Shown piece after piece: positions 12,490 through 22,690 of a stretch of 64,000 bases of DNA. The position numbers and the translations under genes were made by a program. Each line of letters opens with the position of its first letter. Within the stretch, counting starts at the first letter, position 1. The stretch spans positions 1 through 64,000 of the forward strand of contig JAVSML010000956.1 of the NCBI GenBank assembly GCA_038503035.1. Direction: 5' to 3'. The DNA is from Crocodylus rhombifer (lineage: Eukaryota > Chordata > Crocodylia > Crocodylidae). The notes beneath the pieces are model-generated. The model was not told the DNA's origin and made no database searches. It saw only the letters and a program-made list of their open reading frames with translations.

Positions 12490-12820
12490 TGGTGCCAGGG
12501 CCCGTAGCAGAAGAATTAGGAATATCGGAGCTGCCCCGGACTGGGTCAGGCCCTGGTCCATCGTGCCCAGTCCCTGGTGTCACGGGGCAGAGCGCGGAGC
12601 TGGACGGGAGATGACGGGGTCCGAGCAGGGTTTCCCTGCTCCTCTCCCCCTTGCAGCCTTTAAGGTCCGGCCCGGTCTGATGCGGAGGCCGTGCCCCTCC
12701 CTCCCTGCTCCAGAGCGCCCCGCGCCCCTTCCCTCCGCGCCCGCGTCCAGTCCCGGGTGGATCTGCCCGAGCTCTCGGCTCCCGCCGCAGCGGGTGGCCA
12801 CGAGCCCCCTGCCACCAGAT
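12490..12820 (+). repeat. Interspersed repeat R2, copy 2 (forward)
   Basis: Shares the GGGGCAGAGCGCGGAGCTG start and the CGCGCCCCTTCCCTCCGCGC core with copies at 4440-4990 (reverse) and 18355-18830. It is shorter on its 3' side than copy 3. Confidence 0.65.
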
Positions 12821-12829
12821 GTGCAAGTT

Positions 12830-15370
12830 GTGCTGTGTCCCCATGGACAGGATCAGGTCTGTGGATTGGATCCGTCCCATAGACCGACCTGGCGTGCCCG
12901 TGGGATGAGGAGGTCGGGCACCATGGAGTTAGCCGGGTATTAACTTGCAAGAGGGGCAGAGTCTGTTTCGTTCTCTTTTCTAAACAGACCGAGCCTGCCT
13001 CATCTCAGCCAGGGAAAGAGGCGACCAAGCAGGTTCGGCTGGACAGTTTTCCAGCCCTCTATGTGCCGCAGCATTCACCGCGCCCCCCGCTTTGATTTGT
13101 CACTGTATGTTTGACACCCTGCCCTGCGCCGCCCAAGCACAATTGCCGTGCTGTGCGACGGGCCCAACCACAGCTTCCTCACTCCTGGATGTCTGGGAAA
13201 CCCATGCTTCTGATGCGGGAAGACCTTGGCCAGCTCTTTGCAAACTCTTGGGTGTGATGCGCTCAGGCCTGAGGACTGACAGCTGTGGCGACTGGCCCCC
13301 CCTGCAGATAGGAAGAGGAAGGATTTCCCCACTCCCAGCATGTGACTTCATGGCCCGGCTTCCTCCCCAAGGGAGAGGAAAGACAGTCGTCATCTGCATT
13401 CCTGACTGCGTCTCCCCTCGGGGCAAGGGCTGAGACCTGCTTACAGACACCTCCTTCTTACGGGTGCTCAGTGCCACTGCCCAGAGGATCGCAGCTCAGC
13501 CAGGCCGACAGAGCTCCTCGGGTCAGCTCCAGCCCAGCCCCCTGCTTGAGGCAGGAGCAGGCCCTCCAACCCCCCAGACACGTCCTGGGTTGATCTTGTC
13601 CTGATCCTACACCCCAGGCCTGTGCACAGAGACAAGACCCATTGCCCCAGTCACTGAGGGGGTCCAATGCATTGAGGAGATCTCCCTGGTCCAATCCTGC
13701 TCCATCGCTTGGGCATTTGTCCTGCTGCGGAGGGCTGAGCAGCCAGGAGGAGGAGGAGGCTGTGCCTCTTCTGCTGATGAGCAACTTTCCAAGGTGCAAT
13801 AATTGCACTGTGCACAGGGGATCAGGAAGCCCCTACCTGGCCCCTGGCCCCTCTCTGGCTCCCAAACCACCTTGGCACCCTCCCCACCAGCTCTCCCACC
13901 CTCAGGGCCTGGTGGGTGCTGCAGCACCCTGGCCTGGCACTGCTCTCTGCAGCCAGGAGAGGTCGGGACCCACACGGAGAGCAGGGGCTGGGCTGGACAC
14001 GGCAGCTGCAGACGCGGTGCCAGCTTTAGCAGCAGTGACCGCCAGGCTCCCAGCTCTCTTGCAGCCCATGAGGCGTGGACCCCGTGTCTCCAGAGCTGGA
14101 TGGCACCTGCACCCTGGGACCCAGCACCCCTAGTGCCCGGCTGGCAGGGGGAGGCGGGCAGAGGCAGTGCCACCCTCCCAGCTCAGGCACCGGCTGCATC
14201 TCGGCCTCGCTCCCATGGCTCCCTCCAGCCTGCGCCCCCAGAGCCCCTTGCCCTGCTCCACCAAGTTTTAGCTGCGGGCTGCGTGCAAGAGACTCCCCCC
14301 ACCCAGGAGTCCCAGGAGGGCAGCAAAGCCCCGGGACGGGGGTGTCCCGTGCAGGCGTCGGCTGCTCTTGCCAACAAGCAGGCGACAGCGCCAGCCCCGG
14401 GGCAGCAGAGTCAGCGCCGACCCCGTCAGCGTAGGGGCTCCGGGCTCTGCTCCCCCTGTGGGCTCTTTCATCCTCCTTGCCGGGGGGCTCCATGCCAGGG
14501 AGCGGTGCCGGAGCCTCCCTCTCTGACCCCGGGCCCCGCTGGGCAGAGGGGCGGCTCCCGGGCTCCGAGCTGGGGATGCTCTGCCCCCCACGCCCTCATC
14601 GCCCTGCTCCCCTGCCTTCCGTTGTGCCACGTACCCCCCTGGCTCGGACGCAGCATCCCGCCCCCGTGCCCGCCTGGATGCCCCCTGCGGAGGCTGCGGG
14701 AGCCCTTTGGCTGTCACCCCACAGTCAGACCCCGCAGGAGGGCAGAGGCCAGAGGAGCCGGGTGCGGAGGCTGTGTGCGGGGGGGAACGGTGTCCTGAGC
14801 TGGCCTGGGAGACGGTGCCCAAAGCCTGCCCTGTCCGGTGCCCAGCGGAGCTGGGTGTCGGGGCGCGGGCGCGGCTCGAGTGCAGGTCAGGATGCAGCTC
14901 CCCATGCCTCCAGCAACGGAGGGCTCTCCCCACAGGCTCTCTCCATAGCAGGTAGGGGATGGAGTCAAGGCGCCGTGGGCCCGCGGCCAGCGCGGAGCAC
15001 CCGGACGGCACCCTCTGCCCCAGCGCATGGAGTTTCCTGCAGGACTTGCAAAGTTTCTGTTCACTTCCAAAGTCCTTAATCTCACTCTTAGGAAGACCTG
15101 GAGCCGAGCGGCCTGGCTGGGGGCTGCCTTGACTCTCCTCCCTGTCCGGAGAGCAAGGTGGGGCAGTCCCCTGGCTCCTGCATGAGAAGCCTGCAAGGAA
15201 ATCCTAGCTCCGCACGCCCTACCCCAGCCTGGGGGGGTCCAGAGCATCCTGGGTATGGGACCGCATGCCCAGGTTGGCTGTGTCACTGCCAGTGCTGGGG
15301 CAGGGCTCATGTTCCCACGTGGTCTCCCTGGGAGCAGGTCCCCAGGGCCTTTCTGTTCCCAAATGCACCA
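12830..15370. other. No gene recognised
   Basis: About 2.5 kb of GC-rich sequence. The long overlapping frames have no recognisable domains and biased composition. Confidence 0.5.
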
Positions 15371-15373
15371 GGG

Positions 15374-15775
15374 ATGGATGCAGGAGCAGCAACATTTCTA
15401 TCCAAGCAGCGCCGAGAGTCCATTGACTTCACGGCTAGTTATAGGCCCCTAGATTCCTACTAATCTCTCTACTGCCCAGGCGTGAATGACCCCCTCTCGC
15501 TGCTTTAATGCCCTTGATGTCCCACGGCTCCAACTGCCCTTCCTTCTGCAAACCCGTTCCTGGCGAGGCCTCTCTCGTCTAGCTCACAGCCCTGTGAGTC
15601 TGTAGCTCCGGCTTAGCTCAGGTGGGATCATTTGAAGCATTCATTTTGGGTGGAAAAATGACTGACAGTGCAGCACCGGAGTCACCGACAAGACGCTCAG
15701 GAAGGCTGGATCGTGCCTTATGCATTTGAAAAAGAGACTAAAGGGAACCACTGGGTGAAGGGTGCAATTGCTGTT
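15374..15775 (+). repeat. Interspersed repeat R3, copy 1
   Basis: Aligns by eye to 16200-16590, and more weakly to 47300-47600 and 32840-33350. Shared pieces are GACTTCA followed by CCTACTAATCTCTCTACTG, and later GAAAAATGACTGACAGTGCA and GCTCAGGAAGG. A poly-T run follows at about 15800-15820. The family is not recognised. Confidence 0.5.
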
Positions 15776-15879
15776 GAGCGTTTTGATGGTTTTGGGCCTG
15801 GTTTTTTTTTTTTTTTTTTGGTGGAGATTTTAAGCTTTCCATATTCCAATAGCTATTTGTTTCTGCTGTAAGGATCACG

Positions 15880-16010
15880 ATGCCCCTTTGTGTATCCGTG
15901 GGGCATCCACATCTTGAATGCTGTGCCCAGGTCTGGTCCCCGCACCTCCAGAAGGAGACAGGACAACACAAGTGGGTCCAGATCCTGTTCCCACCCCCCT
16001 TTCCAAAGCC
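15880..16010 (+). mobile_element. CR1/LINE RT C-terminal fragment
   Basis: The frame reads HLECCAQVWSPHLQKETG, the usual CR1 C-terminal block (R-P-x-LEYCVQVWSPHLKKD in related copies). Only about 40 codons are recognisable. Confidence 0.65.
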
Positions 16011-16199
16011 CTGGATCCACTGCATGTGCCAGGCAGGGGGTCAGAGGGGCACTCCTGCCCTTGTCAGCCCCACCACTGCCCCTCGCTGAGCTCTCTCCAT
16101 CTGGCCATGCTCTTGCCAAAAGAGATGGAGCATCTGTGTCCAGGTATCCACAGGTGGATGCAGGGGTGCAATTGCCCCCCGCTTATAACTCAGCGCCTG

Positions 16200-16590
16200 G
16201 CAGCAGCTGCAGCATTTCTATTCAGGCAGCAGTGATGGAGTCCTTTGACTTCATGGATCCTTCTCATCTCCCTGTTTCCTGCTAATCTCTTCACTGCGCC
16301 GGCGTTAACGACCTTCTTTCCTTTTAATGGTCTTCATGCTCCACTATTGGACAGGATCCTTTCTTCTGCCTGCCTGGTAACCTCTCTCAGCCAGTTCTCA
16401 GCCCCTCAGCCTGGTTTAGTGCTAGCTACAAACCATCACTCGGGCCTGGTCACGTGAACGCAGGGGGACGCAAGCTCAGGTAGGGAAATGACTGGCAGTG
16501 AAGTGTCAGCTTGCACTCCCAGGATGCTCAGGAAGGTGAGATGGTGTTTCGTGACTCTGAATGAGAGAGACACACTTTAACTATCATTTC
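16200..16590 (+). repeat. Interspersed repeat R3, copy 2
   Basis: Same orientation as the copy at 15374 and about 800 bp from it. It shares CCTGCTAATCTCTTCACTG and GGGAAATGACTGGCAGTG-like segments. The pair could be two insertions or one local duplication. Confidence 0.5.
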
Positions 16591-17170
16591 TCTCCTTTTT
16601 TAATACGACACTTTAGGATGACGACATTCGTAGATGCATATCTAAATTTGATAACCACTCGACTGCTTCAGGGGTAGCTGTATGGATTGATTTTCAATCG
16701 CCATTAAATGAACTAATTGGGCAATCATTCACAACGGGTCGCGCCGTCTAAAAAAGTGCACCGCAATTGCAACCCGGACTCTCTTCGATTTTCCGTTCAT
16801 GGAGTAAATGTCCACATGTTCTGTGAATCATCTGGATGCAATTCAGGGAGGACCGTATCTTTCTTGGCAGGTCAAATCCCGGCGGGGGTTGTAGGGTTGC
16901 TGAAGATGTATTTCTGCGGCAGGTGGGTATTTTCCCAGGCTCCCCTCCGCTGGTCTTCGGTGCGATTGTTATCATCACAGAGCTTCTTGGTGTATTTCCA
17001 GAAGGGTTTTCTAGATCTGGCCTGGTGATGTCCTTGACAGATTTGTCCACAGGAGAAATATAACCAATTCTTTTAACTATTTTGGCCTAGTTTGTTGCGT
17101 TTTTTTTTAATCCTTTACATATAATCCAGCAACTTGGTGTGCATTCCTATATAGTCATTTTTGCTTTGAT
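16590..17170. other. AT-rich island with homeodomain-like motifs
   Basis: This 580-bp stretch is strikingly AT-richer than its surroundings. It contains CATTAAATGAACTAATTG (16702-16719) and a perfect inverted repeat GATTGA-TTT-TCAATC (16685-16699). It might be a conserved non-coding element or an unrecognised old repeat. A 100-codon minus-strand frame (16748-17050) has no features I recognise. Confidence 0.35.
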
Positions 17171-17184
17171 CGTAAATTGAATTG

Positions 17185-17520
17185 AATCATAGAAATCCCA
17201 AAGCCATGGGGCTGGGAGGGAGCTGCGGGGTCACATCCAGGCTAGGATCGGCTTCATCCAAACCCCCCAGACAAACCCCATGTGCGACCTTGGAGTCATA
17301 GATTTCATAGATTTCATAGACATCAGGGCTGGAAGGGACCTCGGGAGATCATCGAGTCCAGCCCCCCGCCCAAAGGTCGCACGACACTGTCGCCCCTGAC
17401 ACTGTGGCCCCTGACACGGCCCCAGGCATCGTCCTTGCCCTAGCCCCAGCCCCTGCCCCCGGGCACAGCACATCCCCATGTCCCAATCCCCAGCCTGGGC
17501 TGCCCCCAGCGCCTTAAGGG
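17185..17520 (-). repeat. R1 repeat (reverse) interrupted by a CR1 3' end
   Basis: The R1 tail (GGGGTCACATCCAGGCTAGG, then CCCCATGTGCGACCTTGG) runs to about 17293. A 90-bp CR1 3' end (17294-17385) follows, and R1 then resumes with CACTGTCGCCCCTGACAC and CAGCCTGGGCTGC. This gives the relative age: R1 was in place before this CR1 subfamily inserted. Confidence 0.7.
17294..17385 (-). mobile_element. CR1 3'-end fragment nested in R1
   Basis: Tandem TTCATAGA units followed by CATCAGGGCTGGAAGGGACC, nearly identical to the 3' end of the 11034-11957 element. Confidence 0.85.
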
Positions 17521-17529
17521 AGGCTTAAA

Positions 17530-17721
17530 CCACCCCCCTCGGCACCCAGAGCAGAAAGGGGGTGGGAGGGATCATGGTTGTGGCACTTAATGAATTAATC
17601 TTCTAGTTTCTCTTTCACTGGAGACAGATACGTGCCGTGCTCCATGCGACGCTGCACCGTGCCACGGAAACCCGCCTATTCCCAATCCTGGATCCGCCCA
17701 TGGCTACACCCCCCCCTCCCT

Positions 17722-17753
<32 letters not shown>

Positions 17754-18350
17754 CCTCTCTGTGCAAACTCGCCCTCCTGGATCCTATCGGCCCAGGCGCC
17801 GTGCGCCGGCTCAGCCGCAGGGATTTTCCAACCTCTGCCGAGGCTCGCTGCCAGGGCCTGGCTGTCAACCTGCCGCCTGGCCCGGGGCTGTCGGGCGCTG
17901 CGCCCTTGAAGTCATCCGGCGGCAGGTGCCAGGCGAGGGGGTGCCAGGGGTTCCTGTATGTGACACCGTCCTGCGTTCCTGGAACCGGGTCTGGCTGACT
18001 CATGCGTCAATGTTTGCAAAACCTGCTACCTCTTGGGTAACGTGGACCACGCAGTCGCTTGGCAGGGCGCAGACCCGATGCCGCTCTCTGGGAAAGGAAA
18101 CGGCTGGGCTTGTGTTCCCGAAAGGAATGGGAGGGGGAAGGACAGGTGAGGAGGGCAGGCACAGTGCCCGGGGTGGGCAGGTCTGGCCCAACGCTGTCGG
18201 AGGATGCGAGAGGGTTGCGACATGCAGGAAAGCAGAAGGCGGAGACGCCGAGGCACGGTCCTGGGCGCAGCTCCGCCAAGGGTCAGCCGGCCACCACGGG
18301 CCTCAGTCCCACGACTCCATCCCCTGCGGCTTCCTCTGAGCACAAGAACT
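17530..18350. other. No gene recognised; (CA)n at 17723-17752
   Basis: Unique-looking sequence with one CA microsatellite and no supported exon. Confidence 0.5.
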
Positions 18351-18354
18351 GGGT

Positions 18355-18830
18355 CAGAGCCAGTCCGTCGTGCCCTGGCCCCGGTGTCGCGGGGCAGAGC
18401 GCGGAGCTGCACGGGAGACGACGGGTCCCCTGCTCCTATCGCCCTTGCGGCCTTTACGGTCCGGCCCGGTCTGGTGCGGAGGCCGAGCCCCTCGCTCCCT
18501 GCTCCAGAGCGCCCCGCGCCCCTTCCCTCCGCGCCCGCGTCCAGTCCCCGGCGGATCGGCCCGAGCTCTCGGCTCCCGCCGCAGCGGGCGGCCACGGGCC
18601 ATGTGGGGGAAAAAGAGCAGCTTGGCGTTTGTGGTCCGCTGACACCCGCTCAGTCCATGCTGCGAGCCCGCGTCCTTGTCTGGGGAGAGATGGGCGATGA
18701 TCAGTCCCAAGGGACTTTCTCTTGGCCATTTCGTGTTGCAAACCCTTCTCTCGCCCTCTCCAGCATCTCTGCCCTGCCCAGGCCCGGCCTCGCGAGTCTC
18801 TCCTCCGAGGGATGGTGTGGGGGGGAGGAT
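18355..18830 (+). repeat. Interspersed repeat R2, copy 3 (forward, longest)
   Basis: Matches 4440-4990 in reverse complement over its whole length, including the tract around GGGAGAGATGGGCGATGATC (18681-18700). Three copies in 64 kb without shared flanks indicate a dispersed element rather than a segmental duplication. Confidence 0.65.
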
Positions 18831-18839
18831 GGTGGGGGT

Positions 18840-20550
18840 AGTGGTGGGGGTAGGGGTGACTGTCTGCAGATCCCCAAAGGCCACCGGGGTCACGGCGATG
18901 CACACTGCCTTTTTTCCCCCGCCACCGCTCTCCCGTCACCAACTTCCCAGACCCATGGAGAGCCCCGTGGGCTGGTGACTTGGTCCTACAGGCTGCATCG
19001 ATGACAGAGAGGATGGAGATGGGGTTTTCTGTGGCTGCAGGGGACAGGACTAGGACAGAAAGAGGGCCCGAAAATGGTAATTTAAAAATTATTATTATCC
19101 TTATCTCTGGCAAAGGGGGGGGGATGATACTAAAAGTTTGCCGGGGGCTACCAGGAGCCTTGGTATTGGCATGATCGGATTTAATCATATTCTCTGGCAC
19201 GACCTTAGCAGCAAAAACAGGAGCTGGCTGATAAATCTGCCCAAGAGGCAGCGGCAACACAGGGGAGGATCGGGATCACGTATTGGGATTGGACAGGAAG
19301 AACAGACACGGGGCTGTGTCAGGGGCGACCGTGTCCTAGGTTGGACATGGGGTTTGTCTGACCTGGTTTGGACGGTGCTGATCCTGCCCCAGGCAGGGCT
19401 TGGACTGGATGTGACCCCTCAGCTCCCTTCCCACCCCACAGCCCTGGGACTCTGTGAGCGCGGGCAGGTCACCTGGGACGCGATTTCAAGGGGTTTCTGG
19501 GGTGGAAAAGCCTTCCCTCTAGGAGGATCCTACAAAAGCCAGGGCCGAGAGGAGACTCCAGGGGCATTTGCACACATGACAAAATTGCCCCTTTTTTGCA
19601 ATTTAACTGCAGCAGCTCTTTGTAAATCCTCAGGGGAAACTGCAGGCTGGGCACCGGGTTCGTCCAGCTGACACAAGAACGACAGGGCTGAGCTGGCCTG
19701 GGACAGAGCAGGGCAGGAAATGGGGGCCGGTTTCCAAGAAGGGCAGCAGCAGAGCTCGGGAACGGCCTGCCCAAGGGAGCAGGTCCCCACAAAGGTTTAT
19801 GGCCCTGGGGTTTGTGGAGGCAGGGGTCGGGACATGGCCCTGGCATATCCTGCCAAGGGGAGGATGGAGCGGGTGAGTGAACCTCCCGGCGGGCTCTGCT
19901 GGGCCTTGGCAGCTGGCTGGGCTGGAGGATGTGACGGCAGAAACCCTCTGACGTGCTTGGACCAGGAGCAGGCACGGGCCACGGGCCACGGGGCAGGGGC
20001 CACGGGGCGGGGGGCCGTTCCCCGCTGTCTGTCTCTGCGGTGGGCCCAGACGAGCGGGCGGTGACGCCCCCGCCCCACGGATGACCAGCTTGCAGGTGTC
20101 CCGGGAATGCCAGGCACCCGGCGCGCCGATGCTCGTGCCTGAGCTGCGTGACCGTGTTAGGGAGGAGAATCGCTGCCCGTGACGCACCGGCTGGCTATTT
20201 GTAGCCATCTGGTCTGCAGCACCCTCTGCCCAAGCGGCGCCCTCGGGACCGGGCAAGGGCTTGGAGGTACCTGCTTTGCCCTTGGAAAGCTCAGCAGCAG
20301 CTGCTGTGTGTATATGCGTGTGTGTGCGTGTGTGAGCCTGGGGACGTCAGCCCCCAAGCACGCGTGTCCGTCACCCGGGAAGAATCTCAGGCCTCCCGTC
20401 TCCGCAGCTGCCTGTACGCCCGGTCACGGGACCCTGCTTAGGTTGGCATCCAAGCAAGCCTCCAGCTGGGGCTGGGGCTGGGCCCGGGGCTGGGGCTGGG
20501 GCAGGGCCTGGGAAGGTCAGAGCAGGCGGCAGGAGGTGAATGGGCATAAA
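18840..20550. other. No gene recognised; R1 3' end at 19310-19465
   Basis: It contains a forward R1 tail fragment (GGTTTGTCTGACCTGGTTTG, then CAGGCAGGGCTTGGACTGGA). Otherwise nothing can be supported. Confidence 0.5.
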
Positions 20551-20559
20551 GGTATGAGG

Positions 20560-20990
20560 CAGGACCTCGAGTCGAGAGCAGGATCCGCTCTTTCCGAACC
20601 AGCACAGACAAACCCCGTGTCCGACCTCGGAGCCACATGACACAGTCGCCCCGACACAGCCCCAGGCATCGCCCCCGCCCTGGCCCCGGCCCCCGGGATA
20701 CAACATCCAGCTGCTGGCAGGGGGTTCCTGGGCGCTGCTGAGGTGGTGTCCCCACTGGGAGGAAGACAAAACCCCCCAACGCGCACTAGTCTGAGCAGGG
20801 GGAAATCCCTTCCTGCCCCAGTGCAGCGTGGGGCTGAGCCTGAGCGCGGGGGCAAGACCCTCCAGCCTAGACCCTGCGGGGCTGTTGCCAGCAGGAGCAT
20901 GTGCACAGCCCCATCCCCATCCCCAGCCTGGGCTGCAGCAGCACCCAGCACCTCGAGGGGAGGATTAACCCCCCCCGACACATGGAGAAG
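20560..20990 (-). repeat. Interspersed repeat R1, near full-length (reverse)
   Basis: This is one of the most complete R1 copies. In reverse complement it runs from CCCAGGCTGGGGATGGGG through GCACTGGGGCAGGAAGGG and CTGTGTCGGGGCGACTGTG to a tail GGTTTGTCTGTGCTGGTTC. The tail resembles a CR1 3' end. Confidence 0.75.
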
Positions 20991-21234
20991 AAGGAGGGGG
21001 CAACCAGCACAGCCCAGAAACCTGGCACACCCCCACAGCAGGACCCAGGCATCAGCTCCTCCCTGCCCAGTGCCCATCCACCCTCTCCTTGATACCTCCA
21101 GTGATGCAGAGTGCCCCCGCCCGGCGTCCATCACAGCCACGTCAGAGCCCCTGGGTCCCTGGGCAGTTCTCGTGGCCGCACCTTGGAGGACTCAGGCTGG
21201 CGGGGAGGCCAGGCACCTGCCTCCAGAGTGCTAG

Positions 21235-21310
21235 AGCAATCAGGTTAGTAGGGACTTCCAGGGATTTCACCGAGTCCAGCCCCCTGCTCTAGGCTGGACC
21301 AGCCCTGTCT
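21235..21310 (-). mobile_element. CR1-like 3'-end fragment
   Basis: Short match to the CR1 3' signature (GGGACTTCCAGGGATTTCAC, then GAGTCCAGCCCCCTGCTCTA). It is diverged. Confidence 0.5.
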
Positions 21311-21319
21311 GAACCAGTC

Positions 21320-22690
21320 CAGACACGTGTGTCTGTGACGCCCCGGCAGACGTTAATTTAATGGTGCAATGGGATGAGGAACTATCTTGGATCCCAACTG
21401 TCGTGGGACCCTTCCATGCCAGGAGAGTGCCCATGTCAGGGAGCTGGGGACTGGGGACTGGGGAGCTCCCTGATCCGCAGCTGTCCGTGCCATGTACCTC
21501 TAAGGGCATATACAGGTGGGGATTGGGCTCCCCAGGCTGAGACCGGTAGGCCTGCTGGCATATGGCTTTCACCTACCACCTATTCAGATTCAAGCATGAC
21601 CTGAACCAGCCCCAAAGCTGGTCCACATTAAAGGTGGAACATCTTTGTGGCTGGTCTGCCATTTCATGGCACGATGCATTGATGGGGGGTGGAATAAATC
21701 TAACATCTGCTGAGGATGGTGAGGCTGGCCAGCTCTTAAATCCTTCCTGTGAGAGAGCTGAGGTAAGTTTCTCACGTGGCTCTGCACCAAGGGCTGCAGA
21801 GCTGTCTGTGGCATTTCCTTTGTCTAGAAAACCAGCGCATTTTCCAGTGGTCTTGGATGAGCTGGCTGAGCCTCTGCAAGGCCCTGGCGTTTTGTTCCAT
21901 TTTCCATTCACCTCCACATCTTGGACTCATCTGGTCTAAATCAGCCCAAGCCGGTGTCTTTCTCACCTGTTCTTAGACCCTGCCGAGGCCAGGGATGCCC
22001 CCCTCACTGTTCCCTGGGTCCCGAATCACCCGCCGAGGGGGAAAGTCCTTTCATCTTCTCCCATCTGGAAGAAGGGGGCAAACCCCCTCTCCCTGCTTCC
22101 CCCCAACCTTTGCTCTCTCCCCACCCCAGCACCTCTTCCTTTGCCATTCTCCACCCTCTTCCTCTGCCCCATTCATCCCATTCGGGGCCAGGTCCTCAGC
22201 AGATGGGAACTCACCTTCCTCCCTCTCCTCATCCATGGGTGCCCCCGTAGGAGCAGCCGGACCTGCCTCTGTGCATAGGAGGCCACAGCGAGGATGCTGG
22301 GCTGCGGTCCCCACTGGCCATAGTCCCGGGAGGTGCCTGCCCATGCAATGAGAAAGGGAAACGAGGCTCGTCAGAGATGCTGGTGAACTAGGAGGCATTC
22401 CTTGACCCTACCCCAGACCGCCTTGGCACCCAGGTGCAGGAGAGACCTGTCTGCAAAGAGCAGTGGATGCCCGTGCCACGCGCCGGGGGCTGCGGGCGTG
22501 GAGAGGTGTCTTGGGCAGGCATCCAGAGGCTTGGAGCAAAAACAGCCCGGGGCTGAGATGCCCGAGGGGGTCTGCAAAGCTCAGCAGCTCGGGGGGCACG
22601 AGGGCAAGACTCTCATGTCAGCCACAGCCCAGCCCCGTGTGGCCAGCATCTAACCCCCACTGGGGCCCCCAAGGATCCCCAGTGCAGCCC
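21320..22690. other. No gene recognised
   Basis: Moderate-GC sequence with no exon, hairpin or repeat I can support. Confidence 0.5.

Noticed and set aside
11693..12880. 395-codon minus-strand frame as a gene
   Set aside because: It fuses translated R2 and R1 repeat sequence to a CR1 reverse-transcriptase fragment.
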